Positions 25,934 to 34,955 of a stretch of 64,000 nt of DNA are shown piece after piece (the first letter of the stretch is position 1; the number at the start of each line of letters is the position of its first letter). The notes below the pieces were generated by a model, which was not told the origin of the DNA, made no database searches, and worked only from the letters and a program-made list of their open reading frames with translations. Made by a program: the position numbers and the translations under genes. The stretch comes from Skermanella aerolata KACC 11604. Lineage in GTDB: Bacteria > Pseudomonadota > Alphaproteobacteria > Azospirillales > Azospirillaceae. The DNA lies in assembly GCF_000936425.1 (NCBI RefSeq), contig NZ_AVFK01000028.1, positions 1 to 64,000 of the forward strand, in the 5' to 3' direction.

Positions 25934-27766
25934 ATGAAATCAGAATCCCTCGACGATAAGAAGCAGGCGGCGGGCATGACGCGGACCGGCGTGCGCATGG
26001 CGATCATCTCGAACCGCATGGAAAGCATCGCGCGGAAGATGCAGAACACGCTGTTCCGCACGGCGCGTTCCGGCGTGCTGAACACCGCCCATGATTTCTC
26101 CTGCGTCATCCTGACGGCGGACTGCGAACTGCTGGCCTCCGCGGAAAGCCTGCCGATCCATACTCTGATCGGCCCCGACCTGATGTGCCAGGCCGTGCGC
26201 AAGTACCATCCGGAGATGAAGGCGGGCGACTGCTTCCTGCACAACAGCCCCTATGAAGGCGATTCCCACGCCGCCGACCATTGCCTGATCGTGCCCGTGG
26301 TGGACGAGGACGGCGTGGTGCGGTTCTTCGTGCTTGCCAAGGCGCATCAGGCCGACTGCGGCAACTCCAAGCCGACGACCTATATGGGGCAGGCTGCCGA
26401 CGTCTACGAAGAAGGCGCGCTGATCTTCTCGGCGGCCAAGATCCAGTCCGAGTACAAGGACAACCAGGATCTCATCCGCATGTGTCGCACCCGCATCCGC
26501 GTTCCCGAGCAATGGTGGGGCGATTATCTGGCGACGCTCGGCGCCGTCCGGATCGGTGAGCGCGAACTGCTCCAACTGGGCCGTGAAGTCGGCTGGGAAG
26601 CGCTCGAAGACTATGCGGATGGCTGGTTCGACTATTCCGAACAGAAGATGATCCAGGCGATCCAGCGCCTGCCATCCGGAAAAGCGACGGTCCATTCGGC
26701 CCACGATCCGCTCCCCGGCGTGCCGGACGGCATCCCGGTGAAGGTGACGGTGAACGTCGATTCGGTCGAGGGACGGATCAGCGTCGATCTGCGGGACAAC
26801 GTCGATTGCCAGCCCTGCGGCCTCAATCTGTCGGAAGGTTGTGCTCGCACCGCCGCGATGATCGGCATCTACAACGGCCTGATCGACCACGGCGTGCCGC
26901 CCAACGCCGGCAGTTTCCGGCGGATTCAGGTCGATCTGCGGGAGAACTGCGTGGTCGGCATTCCGCGTCACCCCTATTCCTGCTCCGTCGCGACCACGAA
27001 CCTTGCCGACCGGGTCTCGACCCCCGTCCAGCGCGCCATCGCGGAGATCGCCCCTGGTTTCGGCATGGCCGAGACCGGACCGATCATGCCGCCGGCCATG
27101 GGCGTCATCTCGGGCCGCGATCCCCGTACCGGCGAAGCCTTCGTGAACCAGATCTTCCTGGGCATCACCGGCGGCGCCGGCACTCCCGTCACCGACGGGT
27201 TCCTGACGATCATCCATGCCGGCAACGCCGGCCTGTGCCGCCAGGACAGCATCGAGGTGGACGAACTGCACCATCCGTTGTTCGTCAGCGAACGCCGGTT
27301 GATCCCCGATACCGAAGGTGCCGGCAAGTTCCGGGGAGCGCCGTCGATCTATGCGGAGTTCGGTCCGATCGAGGACTGCACCATGCAGGTCATCTACACG
27401 GCGGACGGAACGGTGAACCCCGCCCTGGGAGCCCGCAGCGGCGGTCCGGGCGGCAATTCCAAGGCGTTCAAGCGCGAGCTGGACGGAACGCTGACCAGCC
27501 TGCCGGCCTGCCATGGCGCCATGCTCGAACCCGGTGAATTCATCGTGTCCCATTCCGCCGGAGGCGGCGGCTACGGCTCCCCGGTCGAGCGCGATCCCGA
27601 GCGCGTCCTGAGCGATCTGCGCGAAGGGCTGATCACGGCCGAGCGGGCGCGGACGGTCTATGGTCTGGTCACGACAGGCGCCGATGCGGTCGGTCCGCTC
27701 GCCGTCGACCGGTCCGCGACACAGGCGATGAGGGCCAGCCTGAAAGCGCAAGAGCGCTCCGCGTAA
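25934..27766 (+). CDS. hyuB: Hydantoinase B/carboxylase alpha-type subunit (third copy, tandem paralogue)
   Basis: From ATG 25934 (GGGAGG at 25920-25925) the protein has 610 residues. It repeats the landmarks of the preceding gene: RKMQNTLFRTARSGVLNTAH, GDCFLHNSPYEGDSHAADH, HSAGGGGYGSPV, EGLITAERARTVYGLV. Differences are concentrated in surface-type segments. The N terminus has an extra 15 charged residues. The two B proteins may form a mixed complex with the single HyuA or serve different substrates. A strong stem-loop follows 16 bases after the stop. Confidence 0.9.
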   Translation: MKSESLDDKKQAAGMTRTGVRMAIISNRMESIARKMQNTLFRTARSGVLNTAHDFSCVILTADCELLASAESLPIHTLIGPDLMCQAVRKYHPEMKAGDCFLHNSPYEGDSHAADHCLIVPVVDEDGVVRFFVLAKAHQADCGNSKPTTYMGQAADVYEEGALIFSAAKIQSEYKDNQDLIRMCRTRIRVPEQWWGDYLATLGAVRIGERELLQLGREVGWEALEDYADGWFDYSEQKMIQAIQRLPSGKATVHSAHDPLPGVPDGIPVKVTVNVDSVEGRISVDLRDNVDCQPCGLNLSEGCARTAAMIGIYNGLIDHGVPPNAGSFRRIQVDLRENCVVGIPRHPYSCSVATTNLADRVSTPVQRAIAEIAPGFGMAETGPIMPPAMGVISGRDPRTGEAFVNQIFLGITGGAGTPVTDGFLTIIHAGNAGLCRQDSIEVDELHHPLFVSERRLIPDTEGAGKFRGAPSIYAEFGPIEDCTMQVIYTADGTVNPALGARSGGPGGNSKAFKRELDGTLTSLPACHGAMLEPGEFIVSHSAGGGGYGSPVERDPERVLSDLREGLITAERARTVYGLVTTGADAVGPLAVDRSATQAMRASLKAQERSA

Positions 27767-27782
27767 AGGGAAGACGCAGCAC

Positions 27783-27825
27783 CGGACAGTCTCCGCCGCA
27801 GCGTCGATGCGGTGGAGACCGTCCG
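27783..27825 (+). terminator. Strong stem-loop after the hyuA-hyuB-hyuB operon
   Basis: 27783-27799 and 27809-27825 pair at 15 of 17 positions around a 9-base loop (CGGACAGTCTCC against GGAGACCGTCCG). No T-run follows, so it may stop RNA decay or act with Rho rather than as an intrinsic terminator. Confidence 0.45.
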
Positions 27826-27913
27826 TCAGCGGGCCGGAGCTTTGGCGGTGGCGGTGACGAGAGCACCTTGCCGTCGGTGCTACCCAGTGGCATCAGTTTT
27901 TCCGGAGGTAAGC

Positions 27914-28015
27914 ATGACGGTCAAGACGTCGATGTCGTTGACGGACGAACAGGAATCATACGCACGAAGCCTTGTTAATGCCGGTCGATCTGACGGCATC
28001 AAAAAAACTGATTAA
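27914..28015 (+). pseudogene. Truncated ParD-type antitoxin
   Basis: ATG 27914 has GGAGG well placed upstream. The first 25 residues, MTVKTSMSLTDEQESYARSL then VNAGR, match the ribbon-helix-helix start of ParD antitoxins, but the frame ends after eight unrelated residues (SDGIKKTD) where ParD proteins continue for another 50. A frameshift followed by decay explains this. No ParE toxin is visible downstream, so this is a relic of a toxin-antitoxin pair. Confidence 0.6.
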
Positions 28016-28031
28016 TGTGAATTTCCTCACG
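28016..28031. promoter_or_regulatory. CRP-type site TGTGA-N6-TCACG
   Basis: TGTGAATTTCCTCACG differs from the CRP consensus TGTGA-N6-TCACA at one position. It lies about 530 bases upstream of the PKS start and 234 bases from a perfect site at 28250. Confidence 0.35.
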
Positions 28032-28249
28032 TGTCGTGCGAATTTAGATCACAATACTTGGCTGCGGAACAGTAGTTCACGTCGGTTTGGTGAAGAGGGA
28101 TGCGGTCTTGTCCTGCACCGTGGTGCGGGCCCAAAGATACTGAAATTTCCTTCGGATATCGCAGTCGGTGAGAATCCAAAAAAACGCAAAAGTTGAACAT
28201 CCCCTGTACGACTGAGCTATAACAACCGCATATTGCAAACTGCGAAAAC

Positions 28250-28265
28250 TGTGAAGATGTTCACA
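28250..28265. promoter_or_regulatory. Perfect CRP-type site TGTGA-N6-TCACA
   Basis: TGTGAAGATGTTCACA lies within an 8-bp perfect inverted repeat ACTGTGAA-GATG-TTCACAGT (28248-28267), about 295 bases before the PKS start. A CRP/FNR-family activator is the natural candidate. Hairpin function in RNA is also possible. Confidence 0.45.
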
Positions 28266-28380
28266 GTATCGAATGTGAACACCATCCATACTCTGCGTCG
28301 ATCCCCGAGAAAACGGCTATTCCAAGGTTTCTCAAAGAGGAAATCCCATGAATCTGCCTGTATCGGTCGGCCTTTGTGAG

Positions 28381-28404
28381 ATCTGAACCTTTTCGTGTTC
28401 AGAT
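28381..28404. promoter_or_regulatory. Inverted repeat ATCTGAAC-N8-GTTCAGAT upstream of the PKS
   Basis: An 8-bp perfect inverted repeat with an 8-base centre, 155 bases before the PKS start. The 24-base dyad fits a dimeric regulator site (LuxR, TetR or MarR class sizes). No T-run follows, so a terminator is less likely. The regulator is not identifiable from the window. Confidence 0.35.
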
Positions 28405-28559
28405 GATAGAAAAATCATTTCCAGTATTTACTGTATGAACTATCCATATTTGAAAATGAAGATGATGTTTAAATAATCATCTATTTTTAAAACCTGACAT
28501 TTCCCGCAAGCAACAACCCGGTATTCCGATGCCGGATGCAGAGGAGCTGCGCCAGGAAA

Positions 28560-31500
28560 ATGGCTGAAAATCATGACGAAACTATCGCGATAGTAGGCAT
28601 TGGATGCCGGCTGCCGGGTGGAGTGACGTGTCCGGATTCGTTCTGGACCATGCTTGTGGAAGGGCGTGACGGAATCGTCGAAGTTCCCGAAGACCGCTGG
28701 AACATCGACACCTTCTTCGACCGCCGCAAATCGGCACCGGGCAAGATGTATGTGCGGGCCGGAGGCTTTCTGCAGCAGAAGATCGATGAATTCGATGCGC
28801 AGTTCTTCGGCATGTCCCCCCGCGAAGCCGCCTATCTCGACCCGCAGCAACGGCTTCTCCTGGAAGTGACGTGGGAGGCGCTGGAAGACGCACGGCTTAT
28901 CCCCGCCGCCATGGCCGGATCGGACACCGGTGTCTATATCGGCGGATTCATGCTCGACAACATGCTGACCCAGTTCGGCACGCTGAACCGGGATCAGATC
29001 GGATCGCACAGCGCGGTCAGTTCGACCCTGTCGATCCTGTCCAACAGGCTGTCCTACGTCTTCGACTTTCGCGGTCCCAGCATCACGATGGACACCGCGT
29101 GCTCGTCGTCCCTGGTGGCCGTGCATCAGGCTTGCCGTGCGCTGGCGCGGGGCGAATGCGGCATCGCCCTGGCGGGGGGCGTCAACGTCATGTACCGGCC
29201 CGAAACGGTCATAGCGATGTGCAAGGGCGGCTTCCTGGCGCCGGACGGCCGGTCCAAGAGCTTCGATGCGCGGGCGGACGGATACGGCAGGGGCGAAGGC
29301 GCCGGCGTCGTCGTCTTGAAGAAGGCGGCGGACGCGATTCGCGACGGTGACGAAATCTACGCGCTGATCCGGGGCACCGGCGTCAACCAGGACGGTCGCA
29401 CCGACGGCATCACCGTTCCCAATCCGGCTTCTCAGGAAGCGCTCATCAGACAGGTCTGCGTGGAGGCGGCCATCGACCCGCGCGACATCCGCTACGTCGA
29501 GGCCCACGGTACCGGCACCGCCGTCGGCGACCCGCTGGAAGCGGCGGCGCTGGGCGCCGTGCTGGGGCAGGGGCGCGGACCGGGGGACCGGTGCGTGGTC
29601 GGCTCGGTCAAGGCGAATATCGGGCATCTGGAAGCCGCCGCCGGCATCGCCGGCCTGATCAAGGCGGCGCTTTGCCTCAAGCATGGGGCCATTCCGCCGG
29701 TCGCCAACCTCGAGACACCCAACCCCGACATCCCGTTCGACGAGCTCGGCCTGAAGCTGGCGGTCGCGCTGGAGCCGATGCCGGCTGGGAAAGGCCCGGC
29801 GCTGGCCGCCGTCAATTCCTTCGGCTACGGCGGCACCAACGCGCATGCCTTGCTCCAGGAAGCGCCGTGCCGGCAAGCCGGCGATGCGGTCGCTCCGGAG
29901 AAGCGGCCCGGTCCTTACGTGCTGCCGATCTCGGCACGCGGCGACGGCGCGCTCAAGGCCATGGCGAAAGCCTATGCCGAGCAGCTCGATATCCTGTCCG
30001 GAGATGCGCTGGCGGACCTTTGCCGATCCGCGGCCGTCCACCGCAGCCATCATGACAGCCGCCTCGTCGTCTTCGGACGAAGCTCGGAAGAACTGGCCGC
30101 GACGCTCCGGCTCCATCGCTCGACCGGACAGGCGCCCGGTGCGATCGCCGGCAACAACTCGGCGCGGGGCATGAAGCCGGTCTTCGTCTTCACAGGCATG
30201 GGGCCGCAATGGTGGGGCATGGGCCGCGATCTGCTGGCCGGCGAAGCGGAATTCCGCGAATTCGCGGAGGATTGCGACCGGATCTTCAAGGAACTGGCCG
30301 GATGGTCAATCCTGGCCGAGATGACGCGGGACGAGGCGGACTCGCGCATCCTTGAAACGCAGATCGCCCAACCCGCCAACTTCGTCGTTCAGGCCGGCCT
30401 TGCCCATTTGTGGCGTTCCAGGGGCGTGGAACCAGCAGCCATCCTCGGGCACAGCGTCGGCGAGGTGACCGCAGCCTATGTCGCCGGCGTCCTCTCCCTG
30501 GAGGATGCGATCCGGGTCGCTTATCACCGCAGCCGCGTCCAGAAGCAGGCGGCTGGCCTGGGAACCATGCTGGCGGTGGGGCTGGGCGAAGCCGATGCCA
30601 CGGCGTTGCTGCGGTCCCGTGGCGGCGTTTCCATCGCGGCGATCAACAGCCCGTCGAGCCTGACCCTGAGCGGCGATGCGGCGGAACTCCAGGCGATATC
30701 TTTGGATCTCACCGCCAGCGGTGTCTTCAACCGCTTCCTTCAGGTCGAGGTCGCCTACCACAGCGCCTATATGGACCCGCTCAGGGCGGAGCTGATGGCT
30801 TCCCTCGCCGGCCTTGCCCCCGCGACCGCTGCCGTCCGGCTTTACTCCACGGTCACCGGCAGGCAGACCGTCGAGGGCGAATTCGATGCCCGCTACTGGT
30901 TCAGGAATGTCCGCGAGCCGGTCTATTTCGCCGGGGCGATGGATGCGGCGATCGCCGACGGGCACTGCGTCTTTCTAGAGATCGGGCCGCACCCGGTGCT
31001 CTCGGCATCGATCAAGCAGTGCCTCGACCATCGCGGCGTCCAGGGCCACGTGCTGGCGTCGCTGCGCCGGGGCCACCCGGAGCTGGATACCATGGCGGAG
31101 GCGCTGGCGGGCCTCCATGCCTGCGGCTCGCCGGTCGACTGGCGGAGGTTCTATCCCCAGGCCGGCGCCTTCGTCCGGCTGCCGGCATACCCCTGGCAGC
31201 GGGAGTCCCACTGGCAGGAAACGGACGGCGCCCTTGCCGACCGGCTGGAGCGCCTCGACCATGCCCTGCTCGGCCGCCGGGCGGCGGCGCCAAACCCGTC
31301 GTGGCAGGGCAGGATCAATCGCAACCTGCTGCCTTATGTGGACGACCATCGCGTCGAAAGCTCGATCGTGCTGCCGGGCGCCGCCTATGTCGAACTGGGC
31401 TTCGCGGTGCATCGCGACCTTGGCGGTGCCGGCCCGCACCTGATCGAGCATCTCGAGTTCTCGAAGGCGATGGTGATCGATCCCGCCGACGAACCGCTGA

Positions 31501-34500
31501 TCCATGTCACGTACGACCAGGAGCGGCGGGAATACGAGGTCCATGGCCGATCGCGCGAGGCGGCGCCCTGGACCGTCCATGCCCGGGGCCGCCTGTCGTT
31601 CCTGCCGTTCGATCGGCCCGCCGCAGCCGATCTGGCTGGGATCCGGGCTCGTTGCGGCTGCCAGGTGACCGCCGCCGCGCATTACGCGGAGATGCAGGGG
31701 CGCGGGCTGCATTACGGGCCGTGGTTCAACGGCGTCCGGCAGCTTTGGCGTGCCGCCGACGGCGGCGAGGTGCTGGCGTTCATCCAGGGCCATGAGGCGC
31801 TGGGGCTGAAGGACCATCGCAACCTGCTCCATCCGACGCTGCTCGACGCGTGCTTCCAGGCTTTGCTGGCGGCGATCAGGATCACAGACGACCCCAGCGT
31901 CTATGTCCCGGTGCGAATCCGGGAGGCCCGGCTGCACACGTCGCCCGATAGCGGCTTCTGGTGCCATGGCAAGCTGCTCCGGCACGACGGCGGCGCCTTG
32001 GAAGGCGACATCCGGCTGCTCGATGACGACGGCCGGATCCTGGCCGAGTTCCGGGGCATCGAGGCGCAAGCCTTGAGCCGGGGCATTTCGGACGACGAGC
32101 GGGAGATGGACAAACACCTCTACCGGTTCGTCTGGCACGAGGAAGCCCGTCCGGAGGCGCCGGCGGCCTCCCGCCCGGCGCCGGGCCGCTTCGTCCTTCT
32201 GATGGACAAGGGCGGCGTCGGCGAACGATTGGCGGCGGATCTGACTGCCGCCGGCGCCGATCCGGTCATCGGCCCCGACGACAAGGCGGCGCTCCAGCGC
32301 ATGCTGGCGGACGGACCCGTCGGGTCCATCGTGCATCTCCGGTCGCTCGACGGCCCGGCCGATCCGGCCGGACTATCCAACACCCTCACGGCACTCGACC
32401 TGATCCAGGCGGTGACGGAGCTGGGGTTGAAGGCGCCGGTGTTCTTCGTGACGCGGCAGGCCCAGCCGGCGGGGATATCCGGGGCGGAAGTCGCCGTATC
32501 GCAGGCTCCGCTCGCCGGTCTGGTCCGTGTCGCCGTCAACGAATTCGCCGAGCACCGCTTCCGCATGATCGACATCGACGGCGGGACCGATGCCGAAAGC
32601 GCCCTGGTCCATGAAATCCTGGGCGGCGACGAGAACGACGACGTGGCGCTCCGGGGCGCGCGGCGACTGGTCAGCCGCTTCGAACATACCACCGCAGCCC
32701 AGCTTGAAAGCGGCTTGGCGCCCGGCGGATCGCCCGGCGGATCGAAGGAGTTGCGCCGCTACGATCCCGGCCCCGGCGAGGTTGAGGTCGCAATCCGGCA
32801 GGCCGTCATGCTCGCGCCGGGCAGCGCCGCCGCCATCGGCGTCGTCACTCGGCGCGGCGCCGGCGTCGGCATCGGCACCGGGCAGGAGGCGATCCTCCCC
32901 ATCGACGGTCCGATAACGCCCTTCGCCGTCATATCGGAGCGCTGCCTCCAGCCGGTGCCCAAACGCGATACCGGTCCATCCCGGCCGCTCGGAGGGATCA
33001 GCGGGTCGTTGTCGGAAGCCTTGCGGGCGATCAACCGCTTCAAGCGGTCCCGGCACGGCGGAGACATGCTGATCGACGCCGGCATCGGTTCGGCCCCGGC
33101 CAGCGGTCTCGTTTTAGCCCCCCTGGCGGCGGCACACCATGCGCTGCTTCGGGTGGCGCGCCTGACGAAGGGCGAGAGCATCCTCGTCGCCGGCTCGGGT
33201 CCGCTCAGCCTTGCCGCCGTCCAGGTGGCGCGGTCGGCCGGAGCGGCGGTGACGGTCGCGGCGAAGGGCGCCGGCGAGAGACCCGACCTTGCCGGCCTCG
33301 GCATCGAACCGGTGCTCGACTGCGGCTCGCCGGCCTTTGTCGCGGACATCAGGGAGAGGACGCGCGGCGGCGGTTTCGACGTGGTGTTCAACACGCTGGA
33401 GGGCGAGACCGCCGGCAGGCTTCAGGAGGTGCTGACGTCCTCCGGACGCTTCATCGACGCCAGCCGCTCGAAGTCCCGCGCCCTGCATCCGGCGCATAAC
33501 CAGTCGCTGGCCCGCATCGATGTAGCCAAGCTGATGTCGGACGTCCCGGCGGCGTTCGGCGGCCTGCTGCAACGCGTGGCCGACCGGATCGACAGCGGCC
33601 ATCTGATACCGCCGCCGTTGCAGGCGGCGGACGGCGCGCCCGCCGTGGTCGATTTCAGCGAGGCGCATCTGGACCCGTCGGCGCGGACAGCCCTGCCGCC
33701 GGTCCGGTTCGATCCGGAACGGACATACCTCGTCACCGGCGGATTCGGCGGGCTGGGGCTGGAACTCTCCCGCTGGCTGGTCGGGCGGGGCGTGCGCCAT
33801 CTGGTGCTGGTCGGCAGGCGCGGGGCCGATGCTCCGGGCGCCGATCAGGCGATCCGAAGCCTGGAAGCGCTGGGCGCGCGGGTCCACGCGGCGGCGGCCG
33901 ACATCGCGGACAAGGCCCAGGTCGAGGGCCTGCTCAGGCAAATCGCCGGGATAATGCCGCCGCTGACGGGCATCTTCCACACCGCCGCCGTGCTGGACGA
34001 CGGACCGATCTACACGATCCGGCCGAGCCAGTTCGCAACCGTGATGCGGGCCAAGGCGCTGGGAGCCTGGAACCTGCATCTGGCGACGCAGGGCCTGGAA
34101 CTGACCTGCTTCGTGATGTTCTCGTCGATCGCCTCCGTGCTCGGCAGTCCGGGTCAGGCGACCTACGTGGCCGCCAACGCCTTCCAGGACGCCCTTGCCC
34201 ATCACAGGCGCGGGCAGGGCATGGCGGCGATCAGCGTCAACCTGGGAGCAGTGTCGGAGGTCGGCATGGCGGCCCGACACGAAGGGGTCGAGCAGTATCT
34301 GGCCCGCGTCGGCGTCGGCAGCTTCACGCCGGAGCGGGTGCTGAACACCCTTGGCCGCATCCTGTCCTGGAACCCCGTCCAGATCGGAGCCGCCGACGTG
34401 GACTGGCGGCTGTGGGGCGGCGCCTACCCGGCCTGGGCGGCATCGCCCCGGTATCGCCACCTGATGCCGGCGGCCGGCGTGGCCGAGGAGACGGACGGCG

Positions 34501-34955
34501 GACAGCGCGGTGCGCTGTGCCGGCTCGATCCCGCCGGACGCCACGCGCGCATCCGGGAGATCCTGGCCGAACTGCTCTCTGAAATCCTGCGCCTGCCGCC
34601 GGAGAGGATCGATCCCGGCCTGTCGCTCCTCAACATGGGGATCGACAGCCTGATGGCGATGGAAACCCAGGTCGCGATCGATAAGCGGATCGGCATCAAG
34701 ATCTCGGTACTGGAGCTGATGAAGGGCAACAGCATGGACGATCTGGCCGGGCAAATGGCCGACATGCTGGCCGGTGAGACTTCGGCAGGTCCGGACGCCG
34801 CTCCCGCCGCCCCCGTTCGATCCGACGAGCCGGACGACGCCGAACGGTTCACCCAGTCGGCCGCCGGGCTGCTGGCCCGCATTGATCATCTCAGCGACGA
34901 CGAAATCGAAGAAGAAATCAGAAAGCTTTCATCCGAGGAGAAGGTTCAGGCATGA
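28560..34955 (+). CDS. Single-module reducing polyketide synthase KS-AT-DH-(ER)-KR-ACP
   Basis: The 2131-residue enzyme begins at ATG 28560 (MAENHDETIAIVG). KS, residues about 8-430: Cys181 in DTACSSSL, His316 in EAHGTGT, His356 in KANIGHLE. AT, about 540-860: Ser632 in GHSVGE and VAYHS at the selectivity site, closest to malonyl type. DH, about 900-1190: His930 (DHRVESSIVLPG) and Asp1096 (HPTLLDACFQ). ER-like, about 1395-1690: shortened and without GLNFRDV or GGVG motifs. KR, about 1720-1970: VTGGFGGLG and Tyr1869. ACP, about 2000-2070: Ser2030 in GIDSLMAME. This order is that of iterative highly reducing PKSs. The gene overlaps the NRPS start in ATGA, so the acyl chain is handed to that protein. 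Confidence 0.93.
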   Translation: MAENHDETIAIVGIGCRLPGGVTCPDSFWTMLVEGRDGIVEVPEDRWNIDTFFDRRKSAPGKMYVRAGGFLQQKIDEFDAQFFGMSPREAAYLDPQQRLLLEVTWEALEDARLIPAAMAGSDTGVYIGGFMLDNMLTQFGTLNRDQIGSHSAVSSTLSILSNRLSYVFDFRGPSITMDTACSSSLVAVHQACRALARGECGIALAGGVNVMYRPETVIAMCKGGFLAPDGRSKSFDARADGYGRGEGAGVVVLKKAADAIRDGDEIYALIRGTGVNQDGRTDGITVPNPASQEALIRQVCVEAAIDPRDIRYVEAHGTGTAVGDPLEAAALGAVLGQGRGPGDRCVVGSVKANIGHLEAAAGIAGLIKAALCLKHGAIPPVANLETPNPDIPFDELGLKLAVALEPMPAGKGPALAAVNSFGYGGTNAHALLQEAPCRQAGDAVAPEKRPGPYVLPISARGDGALKAMAKAYAEQLDILSGDALADLCRSAAVHRSHHDSRLVVFGRSSEELAATLRLHRSTGQAPGAIAGNNSARGMKPVFVFTGMGPQWWGMGRDLLAGEAEFREFAEDCDRIFKELAGWSILAEMTRDEADSRILETQIAQPANFVVQAGLAHLWRSRGVEPAAILGHSVGEVTAAYVAGVLSLEDAIRVAYHRSRVQKQAAGLGTMLAVGLGEADATALLRSRGGVSIAAINSPSSLTLSGDAAELQAISLDLTASGVFNRFLQVEVAYHSAYMDPLRAELMASLAGLAPATAAVRLYSTVTGRQTVEGEFDARYWFRNVREPVYFAGAMDAAIADGHCVFLEIGPHPVLSASIKQCLDHRGVQGHVLASLRRGHPELDTMAEALAGLHACGSPVDWRRFYPQAGAFVRLPAYPWQRESHWQETDGALADRLERLDHALLGRRAAAPNPSWQGRINRNLLPYVDDHRVESSIVLPGAAYVELGFAVHRDLGGAGPHLIEHLEFSKAMVIDPADEPLIHVTYDQERREYEVHGRSREAAPWTVHARGRLSFLPFDRPAAADLAGIRARCGCQVTAAAHYAEMQGRGLHYGPWFNGVRQLWRAADGGEVLAFIQGHEALGLKDHRNLLHPTLLDACFQALLAAIRITDDPSVYVPVRIREARLHTSPDSGFWCHGKLLRHDGGALEGDIRLLDDDGRILAEFRGIEAQALSRGISDDEREMDKHLYRFVWHEEARPEAPAASRPAPGRFVLLMDKGGVGERLAADLTAAGADPVIGPDDKAALQRMLADGPVGSIVHLRSLDGPADPAGLSNTLTALDLIQAVTELGLKAPVFFVTRQAQPAGISGAEVAVSQAPLAGLVRVAVNEFAEHRFRMIDIDGGTDAESALVHEILGGDENDDVALRGARRLVSRFEHTTAAQLESGLAPGGSPGGSKELRRYDPGPGEVEVAIRQAVMLAPGSAAAIGVVTRRGAGVGIGTGQEAILPIDGPITPFAVISERCLQPVPKRDTGPSRPLGGISGSLSEALRAINRFKRSRHGGDMLIDAGIGSAPASGLVLAPLAAAHHALLRVARLTKGESILVAGSGPLSLAAVQVARSAGAAVTVAAKGAGERPDLAGLGIEPVLDCGSPAFVADIRERTRGGGFDVVFNTLEGETAGRLQEVLTSSGRFIDASRSKSRALHPAHNQSLARIDVAKLMSDVPAAFGGLLQRVADRIDSGHLIPPPLQAADGAPAVVDFSEAHLDPSARTALPPVRFDPERTYLVTGGFGGLGLELSRWLVGRGVRHLVLVGRRGADAPGADQAIRSLEALGARVHAAAADIADKAQVEGLLRQIAGIMPPLTGIFHTAAVLDDGPIYTIRPSQFATVMRAKALGAWNLHLATQGLELTCFVMFSSIASVLGSPGQATYVAANAFQDALAHHRRGQGMAAISVNLGAVSEVGMAARHEGVEQYLARVGVGSFTPERVLNTLGRILSWNPVQIGAADVDWRLWGGAYPAWAASPRYRHLMPAAGVAEETDGGQRGALCRLDPAGRHARIREILAELLSEILRLPPERIDPGLSLLNMGIDSLMAMETQVAIDKRIGIKISVLELMKGNSMDDLAGQMADMLAGETSAGPDAAPAAPVRSDEPDDAERFTQSAAGLLARIDHLSDDEIEEEIRKLSSEEKVQA

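Larger units (their letters stand above)
27767..28559. other. A+T-richer control region before the PKS gene
   Basis: About 790 bases without an intact gene. It holds a stem-loop (27783-27825), a broken ParD antitoxin (27914-28015), two CRP-type palindromes (28016-28031 and 28250-28265), an inverted repeat ATCTGAAC/GTTCAGAT (28381-28404) and homopolymer A/T runs. From about 28000 base composition drops well below the neighbouring genes. Such an island before a biosynthetic cluster often carries the regulated promoter and can also mark an insertion boundary. Confidence 0.65.

Noticed and set aside
27972-28196. 74-codon plus-strand frame after the ParD fragment
   Set aside because: Begins within the antitoxin remnant in another frame, crosses CRP-type dyads and shows no protein-like pattern.
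28440-30209. 589-codon minus-strand frame across the PKS start
   Set aside because: It is antisense to the ketosynthase domain, which carries all catalytic motifs; composition is that of a shadow frame.
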